Below are positions 1-10,465 of a DNA stretch of 64,000 nt, piece by piece. The position numbers and the translations under genes were made by a program. The first letter of the stretch is position 1, and every line of letters starts with the position of its first letter. Source of the DNA: Rhizoclosmatium globosum (Eukaryota; Chytridiomycota; Chytridiomycetes; Chytridiales; Chytriomycetaceae); NCBI GenBank assembly GCA_002104985.1, contig MCGO01000186.1, positions 1 to 64,000 on the forward strand, read 5' to 3'. The notes beneath the pieces were generated by a model. That model did not search any database. It saw nothing but the letters and a program-made list of their open reading frames with translations, and had not been told where the DNA came from.

Positions 1-1
1 C

Positions 2-2064
2 AATAAGTGCCCAGAAAACGTTACTCTGTCTCAATTCCAAACACTTCTTTGGGATCATGGAATCAGACCAGTACTTGCTGATATCCTGCCTCTCACAACT
101 TTACAACGTGTATCCAATGATTCCCATGGGCTTCAAATCAATGCAATGGTTGGACGTCCTGGACTTCGATTTCCTTCTGTCACTGTTGAAGGAAAATACC
201 TTGCTGGATTTACAGAAAAATTCAAGAGATTGTTAAATACACAAAATATACCAAGAATTGCAGAATTGAAGAGGGCATTGGGTGATTTTCGGTTCATTGG
301 TGTTCATCAAGGTGTAAAGGATTTGTACACATCTGAAATTTATATGGGCCCCCCATCTGCATGGAGAGATGGAAATCCAATGTATAAACGTAAAAATACA
401 GCTGTAGGTATTGCATCAACTCCAAGAACTAGATTTACAGTTGTTGATGGTGCCATCAACATGATGTTTGAAAGTCAAAATCCAAGTGAGGGAATTACTA
501 CTCTTGCTCCTGTCAGTAACTGGGAAGCTTTACTCACATCTTTGGGGTTTTCTGTTGAAAGAGAGATAATGTTGGATTGTGTTCACATTGGAGGATTGAA
601 AGCTGTTCCCACTCAAAATTGTGCTTATGAAGGTGTATTCAAGGTTATATATATTCTGGTTTCAAGTATCAGACCATTGATCATGTTGACGCAAAACATG
701 GGTTCAGCAGCATATCTGTTGAGGAAATCATGAACAACTCTGATTCTCTTCGTAAAAAAGTTGTAGCTTTCCAGAACCATCTGCGCAAGGCAGTTGATAT
801 GTGTTTTGGGATGCAATGTGAAGTCAGAGGTGAAGAAGGGGCTGTTGCGGCATTCCTGCAGGACTTTAAAAATAAGGTCCAACAGTTTGATCGGCTTGCA
901 AGATCTACACTTTTGATTGTTGAAAGAACAAAGGACTTGATTCAGTACATTGACATTCGATCACAAGCACTTTTGAGTTTGGCTGACGTTGCTTATGCCT
1001 TGCAGTCCCGCCATTCTAGACTAAAACCATACTGGATGGAATTAGCAAATTACATCCAAAAAGAGTTTCTTTGTTTAGTTTCAAAGCCAAGAGGTTATTA
1101 CACACCCAACTTTGACTTGTTCACTCTCCATTACTTTACTCAACAAGTCCATGCTTTCGGGAGTGTACCATATCAAGCCTTTCCCCTGCTTCAGATTTTG
1201 GCTAATCCACAGTCTCTGAATGATGAATTCAGAGATCCATTGCCAAAGAGTTTGGTTCCCAAGTTTGTTGACAAGGCCGCTCTGGTCAAGTATTCCAAGA
1301 AAAAGAAAAGCAAAGGAAAGAATAATCCTGAATTTGTGTTGCATCAGTCATTTGCCCCTGATAGGGTGGCACATATTATGGATATTGTCAGAACAATACA
1401 ATTCAGCCAAGGGTCACAGACATTCTTGTAACACCAAATGCTCGGACTGTTGATGAACTAGTTACTCAAATGATAGACATGCTTTTTGATGGTCTTATAG
1501 AAGATTTGCCTGAAAATATGATTCGGTTTCCTGAAAATATGCAGCAAGTAAAGAGTCGGAAGATGCTGACTGTCGATGCTCTGAGACTGATTGTTGACAA
1601 CAAAAATGCTTACCCCTATCACCTGGTAAAGGGAATATTTGGAAATCGGGTGAAATGTTATGACGACAAGTTGGCAAGATTTATCAATTTTGATGAACAA
1701 GAAGTGGCTTCCTTTTTTCAGTCCCCACCAAATAGATCAACAAGACTGGGACGTTATTCAAAGTACTTCGGATTACTCCTGGAACAACTACGTTCTTTTC
1801 AATCTATCATTATTATGGTAGCAGAAATGAGGCCAATTCAGCCAAGGAGACATTGAAGAATAAGCTTGTTGCTGAAGCAAGGAAAGATTTGAGGTGTTGC
1901 CATGTGGTGACCTTGATCCCAATCATGCAGTTTGGGCATGTTCTAATCTTAATTTGCCTGGTGAAAGAAGAATGCAATTCCTGCGAATGTATCATATTGA
2001 TGGAAGAGGAATACCATATAATGCTAAAACTAATGGTTTAATTTATCTTCCATCTGCCAAATAG
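2..2064 (+). CDS. Unknown protein, 5' truncated, frame-broken
   Basis: I do not recognise this protein. An open frame enters from the left edge and continues, through four frame changes (near 644-667, 1387-1407, about 1733-1760 and 1866-1885), to a stop at 2062-2064. Each segment has good protein-like composition, and the joined product would be roughly 660 residues or more. Visible features are a basic patch KKKKSKGK near 1290 and a conserved-looking C-terminal part containing CGDLDPNHAVWACSN and ending LPSAK. Every frame change is in the same direction (equivalent to one missing base). At three of them a very short GT..AG segment (14-23 nt) could also restore the frame, and at the third a 32-nt one. 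Sequence error or decay of a transposon-linked gene is more likely than such tiny introns. No signal peptide or membrane helix is seen in the part present. Confidence 0.5.
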
Positions 2065-3419
2065 AATGTAGTTGTATAGTTTATTTCTGTTGCTTTAATT
2101 TGTATCAGTGTTTTAGTTTCAGAAATAGAATACACATTTGATAACCATTACTCACGTTGCAGAACACTCACTCTCACTGTCACAATCTCTCTCTCACTCA
2201 CCAAAAAAATTTTCACTTCTGTAATCTCTCCACACTCACTCTCACTGTTGCAATCTCTCTCTCACAGGTCCCCAACAGCAGGAGGTCGAAAAAATCTCTG
2301 AAGCGTCTCCTTGCTCAAACACATATAGAAAAATCTCTGTTAGAGATGAATTTTTGACTTTCACATATTTTTTCGAATCAGATTTGCCTCAACGGGTGCC
2401 CTCATTAGAACAAAAATAAATAGTTTGTTGCGTTAAATCCACTAAAAAGGCAACCAATTAAATACAGGGACAACGATAGATCCAGACCCGACTAAGAGTT
2501 CATAACCTTAGTTGCAGTATATTTCATCACCTGCGCTAAAAGGGCTCAAATACACATGAGAGATCTTTCTTACTTCCGTTCAACCAGAATTCCATTTGCT
2601 GGCCGAGATTTTATTGCATAAGCGGCACTAAGAAAGCCTCGTTCCTTTGGAATTGAGCTTCGAAATCAGGTACATTATGTGGTTGGAAGAGGCTATTGAG
2701 GTTGTTACACCACAACTCATTCAAGTCACGTAAGTCCAACACATAGAGCTTCTTACGTCTTTCAACTTTATTCAAGATTCCGACAACTTAATTCTGGATT
2801 CCGACTACACAATAGATGTCCTCAGATATTACAGGATTTGCCGGATTTCAGAGGATTTTTGGAAATCCTGATATATCCTGTTGGATTTCACTTTCTCCAC
2901 ATATATTCCAATAAATCCTCTTGGATTTTTTGCAAACCTTGAAATCCTGCAATTCTTTATTTATCCTCCTAAATCCTCTTCATTTTAGGTGGCAAGTTGA
3001 AATCCACATCTGGAGGTGGTTTTAGGAGGATTTCTCTGCGCCAAAACACAAACTCCACGAAAACAGGCCCATATGGCAGATCCAAAGCATCTTCTTTCTC
3101 TCATGTATAGGTTTCTCTTGACAAGGAAGCCTGCCATGGAGTCCGATCCTGTCAGCCATTGCCAACTGCCTGAGTTTTTTATCCCACCTGTTGCCTAGCT
3201 CGTTACTTATTTTGTCTCCCACCAATAATAAATCCTGGATAAACTTTGCCAAATCCTCTTCCGCCCAAATCCTTACACAAACACAAAAGAACACCTTTAA
3301 TCAATGTAGTTATCCACGTTGTGCAAATTGTACCACTGCCAGGGTTTCTTCGGCTTTTCATCCCCGGGTATCAAAAAAAATATCCAAAACTTGCCCCCGC
3401 AATCTTCATTGTCCAAGAA
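2065..3419. other. Intergenic stretch, no gene supported
   Basis: No ORF here has convincing protein character. It holds two near-copies of a CT-rich block (about 2164-2200 and 2230-2268, both with CACTCACTCTCACTG) and, from 2820 to about 3000, a stretch dense in GGATTT/AAATCC words. Confidence 0.5.
2820..3000. repeat. AAATCC/GGATTT-rich repeat island
   Basis: About 180 bp in which the words AAATCC, AATCCT and their complements recur at short irregular intervals. A similar island lies at 40640-41300. No coding potential is evident. Confidence 0.5.
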
Positions 3420-3423
3420 CACA

Positions 3424-3895
3424 ACACGCTGATAGAGGACGGTAACACAGGACACTGTTGGAGGACGCTGTTAGAGGACAGTAACCTGGAGGACGCTGAT
3501 AGAGGACGGTACCACAGGACGCTGTCGGAGTACCCTGGAGGACGCTGTTAGAGGACACTGTTGCAGGACGCTGTTGGAGGACGCTGTTAGAGGACGCTGA
3601 TAGAGGACGGTAATACAGGATGCTGTTGGAGGACGGTAACACAGGAGGACGCTGTTAGAGGACGTTGTTGCAGGACGGTAACACAGGACGCTGTTAGAGG
3701 ACGCTGTTAGAGGACGTTGTTGCAGGACGGTAACACAGGACGCTGTTAGAGGACGCTGTTAGAGGACGCTGTTAGAGGACGCTGATAGAGGACAGTAACA
3801 CAGGACGCTGTTGGAGGGTTAGGGTTCTGTTGGAGGACGGTAACCTGGAGGACGCTGTTGGAGGACGCTGTAGTAGGACAGTAACACAGGAGGGA
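3424..3895 (+). repeat. 13-bp minisatellite array
   Basis: Roughly 35 tandem units of a 13-bp repeat, with variants AGGACGCTGTTAG, AGGACGGTAACAC, AGGACGTTGTTGC and AGGACGCTGATAG. A single telomere-like GGGTTAGGGTT is embedded near 3817. Because 13 is not a multiple of three, the reading frames that stay open across it are incidental. The words AGGACG and GGTAAC reappear on the opposite strand in the 31-bp repeat at 4481-4590. Confidence 0.9.
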
Positions 3896-3919
3896 GGAAA
3901 GACTTTTTTAATCACCAAA

Positions 3920-4225
3920 ATGATCATTGAAATTGATAGAGACACATTGCTGGATGGCTATCAGGCTGCCCTGCGTTTCATTAAGCATCTGGAGGCCATT
4001 GTGAAGGAGCAATCAGAGCAGATTCATGACCTTCATGAGGAAATAGGCACAGTAAATCATGACAACTCTGAGCTGGAGCAAAAATTGAAGCAAGTCACTG
4101 CCTCATTGGATCAACTCAGGCAAATGCAAGTTCTGCAGGGAACAATTGAAGATGCTTCTCAAAGTGGATCAAAGAGAAGGCACTCAAGTACAAAAGCCAA
4201 AATTGAGTATACAGTTCAACAGTGA
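3920..4225 (+). CDS. Small coiled-coil protein, unknown
   Basis: A 101-residue single-exon ORF beginning MIIEIDRDTLLDGYQAAL. Residues about 20-75 are rich in E, Q, L and K with heptad-like spacing (for example HLEAIVKEQSEQIHDLHEE), which suggests a coiled coil. The C-terminal 25 residues are basic and Ser-rich (KRRHSSTKAK). The start is taken at the first ATG after the minisatellite, because upstream codons are repeat-derived. No family is recognised. It sits between two related satellite blocks, so it may belong to a subtelomeric or mobile unit. Confidence 0.45.
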   Translation: MIIEIDRDTLLDGYQAALRFIKHLEAIVKEQSEQIHDLHEEIGTVNHDNSELEQKLKQVTASLDQLRQMQVLQGTIEDASQSGSKRRHSSTKAKIEYTVQQ

Positions 4226-4390
4226 AGTAATGTTGCTGAAAGTGGGCATATTCAATGGCATATTAAATAAACATACTGATATTCTCTGAATTTACTCTCT
4301 GAATTAACCACCATACATAGAGTGTGACTGAAATATCATCCCTCCTGTGCTTATGTGCCATCAGATGTAGATTTCCATCTCTCAGAATAA

Positions 4391-4452
4391 ACATTTTTGG
4401 CTTAGTTGGTATGTAACACTGCTTCCGCTCACGAGGTGGTGGGATCAAACCC
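4391..4452 (+). mobile_element. tRNA-derived SINE-like head (A and B boxes)
   Basis: TGGCTTAGTTGG at 4398-4409 matches the RNA polymerase III A box (TRGCNNAGYNGG). GGATCAAACCC at 4442-4452 resembles the B box (GGTTCRANYCC). The offset between them is 44 nt, exactly the spacing of tRNA positions 8 and 52. The acceptor stem and anticodon stem do not pair well, so this is a tRNA-like promoter module rather than a functional tRNA. The 31-bp repeat follows directly. Confidence 0.5.
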
Positions 4453-4480
4453 ACTAGTGGGTAGCGTCCCCTGCACACAA

Positions 4481-4590
4481 GGTCAGCGTCCTGTGGGTTA
4501 CGGTCTTGCAAGGTCAGCGTCCTGTGGGTTACGGTCCTGCAAGGTCAGCGTCCTGTGGGTTACGGTCCTGCAAGGTCAGCGTCCTGCAGG
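4481..4590. repeat. 31-bp tandem repeat, about 3.5 copies
   Basis: The unit runs from AAGGTCAGCGTCCTG through GGGTTACGGTCCTGC and repeats nearly perfectly three times plus a partial copy. Its reverse complement contains AGGACGCTG and GACCGTAAC, the same building blocks as the minisatellite at 3424-3895. The two blocks are therefore related and inverted with respect to each other. Confidence 0.85.
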
Positions 4591-4610
4591 ATGAAGGTGA
4601 CTCATCCTAA

Positions 4611-5089
4611 TCACCCTAATCCAACAGTATAGAACCTGAGTCCTAACCCTAACCCTAACCCTAACCTTAAGGTAACTACAACAAACAATGAATTGTACTC
4701 AAAGAGTAGTTGTTTCCTTGTTTCAAGTAAGGTCTCTACTTCATTAAATATGTCGACAAGATTGGCGTTTCTGGACAGCAGATATCGTGATTGGTTGTTG
4801 ACAGACTTTCTGAGAATCCTGTAGTAGATGTGGAGGGCAGAGTCTTGATCCTCTCCGAACGCTTCAATTATCTTAAGTGTGGTATGTGAGAGTGAATGAA
4901 GAGACAGTAAGACAACTCACCTTGTTTCTCAGACAATCCACAGTTGTTTCAGTGAGAACGATGGTCTTTTGAGCCTTATTGTCATTATACGGTTGCACAG
5001 TGACAACCAATTCGGGATTCCCTGAGTTGTAAATTAGGCAGGAAAGAAGGTATATAATACACACCTGTTCGGGAAGCGTAGTTGCCCAT
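4611..5089 (-). CDS. Unknown protein whose 3' end lies in telomere repeats
   Basis: A three-exon model: 5065-5089, 4921-5021 and 4611-4871, with introns of 43 and 49 nt that begin GTGTGT and GTGAGT and end CAG and AAG. Phases match exactly and give 128 residues. The start MGNYAS fits an N-myristoylation consensus (inference). The middle is ordinary soluble protein (GNPELVVTVQPYNDNKAQ; later LLSRNANLVDIFNEVETLL). The last about 20 codons are translated from TTAGGG units (LGLGLGLGL) before a stop at 4611-4613. The real C terminus has therefore probably been lost, and the gene looks cut by a telomere-addition or fusion event. No family is recognised. Confidence 0.55.
4641..4672. repeat. Interstitial telomere-type repeat (CCCTAA)n
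   Basis: Four consecutive CCTAAC/CCCTAAC units, degenerating to CCTTAAGG at the right end. CCTAATCACCCTAATCC just to the left looks like further decayed units. On the minus strand this reads TTAGGG. Confidence 0.9.
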
Positions 5090-6309
5090 CAGAGGTTTCG
5101 AGAGTTGAGACAGAGTTGTTCTAGGAAGAGGCGGAACTTAAGTGAGCTCAGCTAATAGTAGGATTAGAAATGATTGAGTCTCCACCCAATTAAACCATGA
5201 ATGCACACACTTGTTGGTTATTCTTGTCAAGGACAAGGACAAGTACAGGCTAAGGCTCAAGGATCAAGAGGTTATGTGGTGTTGATCGGAGAGGTGTGTT
5301 GTTCCGGGAGACTTTGGAAGAGGAGCGTGAGGCAATGGGAGATATAAGGTGATCTTACTTTTTTCTGGGACTCGGTCTGCGTGGATCTGTTGAATCAATT
5401 ACTTTTATTGTATTTTTCCTTGACGCTCCAATAATAGTTTTTAATCAATTAGTAGAGCCCTGAAAGTTATTAATAATCATCGGTATGGACCCACCCTCCA
5501 ACAAAAAGAAAACAACAGAGAAAATAAAATAACTAGGAATACATTGGAATGGGATCTTATGCCTTTAGCTATAGATGGACGACGGAGACGACTGTTCGTG
5601 ATTTACAGTCCACATATTTAGGTGCACAAGACAAGGCAAATCTATCGCTGTGCCTCTGTTGGAATTGCTGGAAAATCACTCGTGCGTTGGCCCAGTTCTT
5701 CTGGTACCTTTGCCATTGAAAGCGATGTGTCTGACCATGACTTAAGTGAGGGTCCAAGATTTCCTGAGGTTTCTGCCTGGAAGTTCCAGTTATGAAACAG
5801 GAAGCATTCTTTGAGTTTATTACTAAAGGTTAGAAGCACAGAAAATGCTTATGAACTTGCTACAACCTGTCCGTTGACGAAATGAAAGTACGTGTCGACG
5901 AGTTCTGTCCCGACTTTCTTACCGACTGACACTTACCAACAGAGCCCATCTTCAAAGACATACTTCAATCATACTGGTGTGAGACGTTATCGGTGTGATG
6001 TTCAGGGCTGTCAGGACGTTTGTTCGTTCCGACTACCGGGCAATGTCGTGCCGCCGCGTTTCGGGTTTCAGAAAAGCCGTTGAAATTGATCGTTAAGTTG
6101 GGTGATGCGGGTCTGGACTTTGGTTTTAAGGATACCTCCACGTTTTATAAACAAGCGCGACTTGAACATGGCAGATTGGACGTGTTTGAACGAGTGGAGC
6201 TTCGTCTCTGAATCTGATGAATCGGCGTCGATAACGTCGAAACAGAGTTCAGTTCTTCTACATCCCATTTCTCTTTCTTTTTTTTCAACTTTCAGCAACC
6301 TCACCTAAG
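5090..6309. other. Intergenic stretch with possible zinc-finger remnant
   Basis: No complete gene is supported. Around 5960-6060 one plus-strand frame reads HTGVRRYRCDVQGCQD, reminiscent of a C2H2 finger linker and knuckle, but no second finger or reading frame continues. The 5560-5760 frames have no recognisable content. The final 100 bp are the NOP10 5' flank. Confidence 0.3.
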
Positions 6310-6922
6310 ATGCACTTGATGTACTACGACAGCCCAGAGGGCAAGCGAATCTACACGCTCAAGGTACAGCTACACTCAAATAAGAAGATATCGAGGTTGA
6401 GCGAAAAGCACTTCCGATGCTGCCGGTGGATCAATAGCACAGCAAGACGTTTGGATGTGAAACTAGTGATCGAAAGCAGCAAATGTTGCCGAGTGCTTCT
6501 TGAGTTGACCGAACAATATCAAAGTACTGAAATCTGGCGTGTGTATATGGAATGGGTTCGTTTAATGGTTGCCACTGAGAGTTGGACAATGAGTGTTGTT
6601 CGCCTCGAACAACTTAAACGAAATCAATAGGTGTGGGACAGGAATGAAAGTTAGGAATCGGGAACGAGTTGAACTGGGATGGAAAGGTGGGAGAAGGTCG
6701 ACGCGGATGAACGAAATAAGAACAGATTCCTACAATCACATCCGACCCATCGTTGCTCGAAACTAACTATTTATTCAATAGAAAGTAGCACCAGATGGAA
6801 AGGTGACCAAGTCAGCACACCCAGCCCGATTCTCTCCAGATGACAAGTTCTCCCGTCACCGTGTCACACTCAAGAGAAGATTTGGATTGTTGCTCACACA
6901 GCAAGCTGCCAAAGCAAAGTAA
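6310..6922 (+). CDS. NOP10: H/ACA snoRNP subunit Nop10
   Basis: Two exons, 6310-6363 and 6782-6922, encode 64 residues, the normal length of Nop10. Exon 1 begins [18 protein letters not shown], and exon 2 has the family core [19 protein letters not shown] followed by [10 protein letters not shown]. Nop10 binds Cbf5/dyskerin in box H/ACA particles, which pseudouridylate rRNA and mature it in the nucleolus. The 418-nt intron (GTACAG..AATAG) is many times longer than the roughly 50-nt introns of neighbours. Its first 267 nt stay open in frame, which is probably chance. No frame break is present. Confidence 0.95.
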
Positions 6923-7032
6923 ACGTATCTAAAGTGTTTCCAATGCAATAAATGAATGTTCATTTCGTTTTGTCTGATTCGAACAAATAGAAAAGAGCAA
7001 ACAACTACAGGACAACCTCACGATCAAACAGG

Positions 7033-10000
7033 ATGCTCTGCTGTCGACAACCTACGATCCGGCATCACACGATCGAATGCAACAAGGTTACCGACTCTCA
7101 CCAGCAACCAAGGACAGCCCCTCTCAGTCTCACACTCCGATCCAGGCACCTTGAGCCACGCACGCGAGCCATCTACACCTTCTCGCACGCACTGTCTCCA
7201 CCTGAATCAGCATCGACCGCCGAATCGAAGCTCGGGCTCGAGTCAAAGCCACGGCTGATCCAACGCCAAACTCTTCTTTCGCTTTCGAGCCAAACACTCG
7301 TTGCCCTTTCTCAGGTTTCTCAGTTTTCTCAGTTAGGGTTAGCTCTCACCACCGATCAAACACTCGCACTCAACTTGGCGTCGCCGCATCCGGCGCAGGT
7401 GACGTCATCGAAGCGCGGCAAAGTGGACTGCGAAGGAGGTCGGCGCCGATGTCGTTGAACTCGACTACCTGGAAGTAGTTAAGATGGTCGAGGAATTGGG
7501 CGAGAAGAAAGGGAAGGGTGCGTGGTCTTGAATGGGTGTTGTGTGTGACTGCTAAACTCCTTCTCAAACACAGATTCAACCATTCCACAACTACAACCAT
7601 CTGCGATCACTACCAGTACACCATTCAGCCCGGCTCTTTATACTCCGCAGAAAGATATTCAGTCCTCTTCAACGTTCGATGACGACTTTGACGACGATGA
7701 GGATTTCGATGAAGACGAGGTGATGAATCTCCGTCTCCCCGTGGATCTGCCCGTGCAATCTTTGGAGGACTCATTCGGGATTCAAATGCAATTACTCATC
7801 ATCACCATCATCATCAAACATTCCCGGTCTCTGTTCGTGTTGTTGTCGATGGAAAGGATTCTGTTGTGATGTCAGACAATTCAAACACAAGCTCATCCGT
7901 TTCAACGGATGCTCCTCCGTCTCCACTCTATCTGCGAAATCGTTGCCAACTGGAAGAGCTGGACGTGTTCGCGTCCAAGTTGACCGACCCCACTCCCCCT
8001 CCTCAACTTCGCCAAAGTTTCATCATCAACAGATATCTGGAACCCCAAAAACTTTTCTTCGCCAGACATGAATTTCTACAATGTGGATCTTCGGGCTTCT
8101 CATATTGATCGCGTCATGAATTCTTCCTTGAAACCATCATCAAGAACGTCAACTCTTCATCAACAAGTCGCAAGCGTGTATCGTTATTTACAAAGATGTA
8201 ACCGATACTCTTGAGCATGGGAAAGAGAGTGGAAAACGCGTACTCGCTGGTCTATTGAATCTCGTAAAAACTGCCAGGGAAACCCACAACATCAATATTG
8301 TTCTTCACGTCTTTGTACACCCTCGCTTCTTTCGAAACCATCCGCTGCTACCTCGGAATCAGACTCTCTTGCTCAATTCACTCCCTTCGACAACACTCAT
8401 TTCACTCGCCTCTTTGCTGAAAAGGTTGTCCAAACATCTGACTCATCCCAGTCAGCGGAACCATTTTCTCTTCTCCAATCCACGCATTTGTACAAAACCG
8501 TTCTCGATCAACTCCACACCTGTTTGAAAAGGTCGAAGTACCTCCCACATTCATCACTCCGGCTCCTCTCCCAGCTTCCTCCTCCAATGACACGCAACAA
8601 TCATCATAGAAATATCTCCCGAATATCTTCAAGAAACAGCAAATTCTCTTACATCTCGTCACATATCCTTGAACCTCCGTCAACTCCACCTCCACGCCGC
8701 ATCCCGAAACCTCAAACTCAACCTCCCTCCCCTCTCAACATTCACAAATCAAGAAGAAGCTCCACAAGACCGAACCCTTCTCCCCGAAGATCTTCTCCCT
8801 CTCACAAAAACCCTGTTGGGACATTCCATTTGGCCACTTGACCGAATCCGTCGACTTGTTGGAATCGCTATGGGGTAACATACATTTTTATACCTAATAG
8901 TAACAAACTGACATCACCTCGAACAGCTCCCAACTTCTCACAACGCATCCCTTGACGACCCATTGAGGGCACCCTAGAAATCGGCGTCGCATGTACAGAA
9001 GCGTTAAAGTCATTCAATCGAAACGTGGGGAACCTTGGTAACGACCGCGACACGATTAGCAGCCGAGAAGGTCTTGGATGTTACAGAGGATGGATCCGTT
9101 TCAGCAAAGAAAGATGATGGCGATGATGGTGGGGTTGCAGCTGGCTTGATTGTGAATGAACCTGTGCAGACCAGTGTCAAAGAGACTGTTGTGCCGAAGG
9201 CTCCTATCTTAACGTCTGTACCAGAGACAGCGGAAACAGCGGCTACGAGGTTAAAGCAGATGTTGAAACGACAAGGTCACAAGTTAAACAGTTATGAGAC
9301 AAAAATGTTGTCCACTGTTGTGACTCCATGTATGTCCTTACTTTTTCATTTGAAGTTTCTTTACTGATAGTTCTCATAGCTTCTATTCAAGTTGGATTCA
9401 ACGACCTTATCCTTCCACCACCAACAAAACTAATGCTACAAACACTCGTCACACTGCCTCTCCTTCGCCCAGACTTGTTTCAGACTGGAATCTTAGCGAA
9501 ACACTCAATTGCGGGTGTCCTCCTTTTTGGACCTCCGGGAACAGGAAAAACAATGCTCGCAAAAGCAGCAGCAAAGTCATCTGGTGCAAACTTCATGTCC
9601 GTCTCTCTCTCCGACATTTTCGACAAATACGTAGGAGAAGGTGAAAAGAACGTCCGGGCAATCTTCACTCTCGCTCGAAAGCTCGCTCCGTGCATCGTGT
9701 TCCTTGACGAAGTCGATGCCTTGTTTGGAACCCGTCGTTCTTCAGAGACATCCTCCTCAAAACGAGAAATCATCAACGAGTTTATGACAGAATGGGACGG
9801 CTCACGTCCTCCAACAAATCCATCACGATCTTAGGTGCAACAACCGTCCCTTCGATTTAGACGACGCGATCCTACGTAGAATGCCACGACGCGTCCTGAT
9901 TGACCTACCCACCCCTGCTCAACGCCTCGCAATCCTTAAATCTCACTTGAAAGACGACATCTTATCCCCAACACTATCTCTCGACTCAATTGTAGAAAAG

Positions 10001-10381
10001 ACACCCCTCTACTCTGGATCAGACCTCAAAAATCTATGTATCGCTGCATCACTCACATCCGTCAAAGAGCATATCCTTCGCACATCCCTTCCAACATCAT
10101 CCACCTCTGAAATCCTTTCAAAAATGAATGAAATCGAAGACTGGAACACGATCCCTACAACAGCAGCAGTTGCAGCGACTTCTGTCGTTGAGCGTGTCTT
10201 GACTCAAGAACATTTTGAACAGGCGCTGAAGGAAGTGCCGCCAAGTCTGACTGACGAAATGCAAACACTGGTTGAACTTAGAAAATGGGACGAAATGTAT
10301 GGAGACGGTGGTGGTAAAGGAAAGAAGAAGAATGCAAAGGCTGGTTGGGGATTCACACCTGCACCACCTCTCAAGAAGTAG
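7033..10381 (+). CDS. Msp1-like mitochondrial AAA ATPase, frame-broken
   Basis: This resembles the long fungal AAA ATPases related to Msp1/ATAD1, which act on mitochondrial membrane proteins. The ATPase module is clear: Walker A GPPGTGKTMLAKA (about 9532), FDKYVGEGEKNVRA, Walker B IVFLDEVDALFGTR, then DLDDAILRRMPRR with the arginine finger and VLIDLPTPAQR. Upstream are an acidic run (DDDFDDDEDFDEDE, about 7681), the words VGADVVELDYLEVVK and DVTDTLEHGKESGKR typical of the family's N-terminal half, and the linker NSYETKML. Introns include 9330-9391, and probable ones near 7518 and 8875. The coding frame breaks at least eight times, nearly always as if one base were missing. Two losses are visible in homopolymers at the conserved WDGL and GATNRPFDLDD motifs (9800 and about 9845). 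The start is uncertain. Confidence 0.8.
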
Positions 10382-10465
10382 TTCATTTCTCTGATTCGAC
10401 AACAGTATACAGCTCATTCACTCTAAGTTATATTTGACACAACAATAAACGTTATCTTTTAATAA

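Noticed and set aside
2157..2357. 66-residue plus-strand ORF in CT-rich DNA
   Set aside because: The product is low complexity (SLSLTHQ-type) and comes from a duplicated CT-rich block. No support as a gene.
3406..3642. Minus-strand ORF across the minisatellite
   Set aside because: Its sequence is a translation of 13-bp repeat units (SNSVLQQRP-like). Open frames across such arrays are incidental.
4398..4470. Functional tRNA gene
   Set aside because: A and B boxes are at tRNA spacing, but the acceptor and anticodon stems do not pair, so only a tRNA-derived module is claimed.
3424..4590. CRISPR-like array
   Set aside because: The units are contiguous tandem repeats without unique spacers, in a eukaryotic genome.
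6068..6304. Minus-strand 78-residue ORF upstream of NOP10
   Set aside because: It overlaps the likely NOP10 promoter, and has no recognisable composition or splice partners.
6310..6630. NOP10 as an unspliced 106-residue protein
   Set aside because: The frame stays open past exon 1, but the conserved Nop10 second half is at 6782-6922 behind a clean AATAG acceptor.
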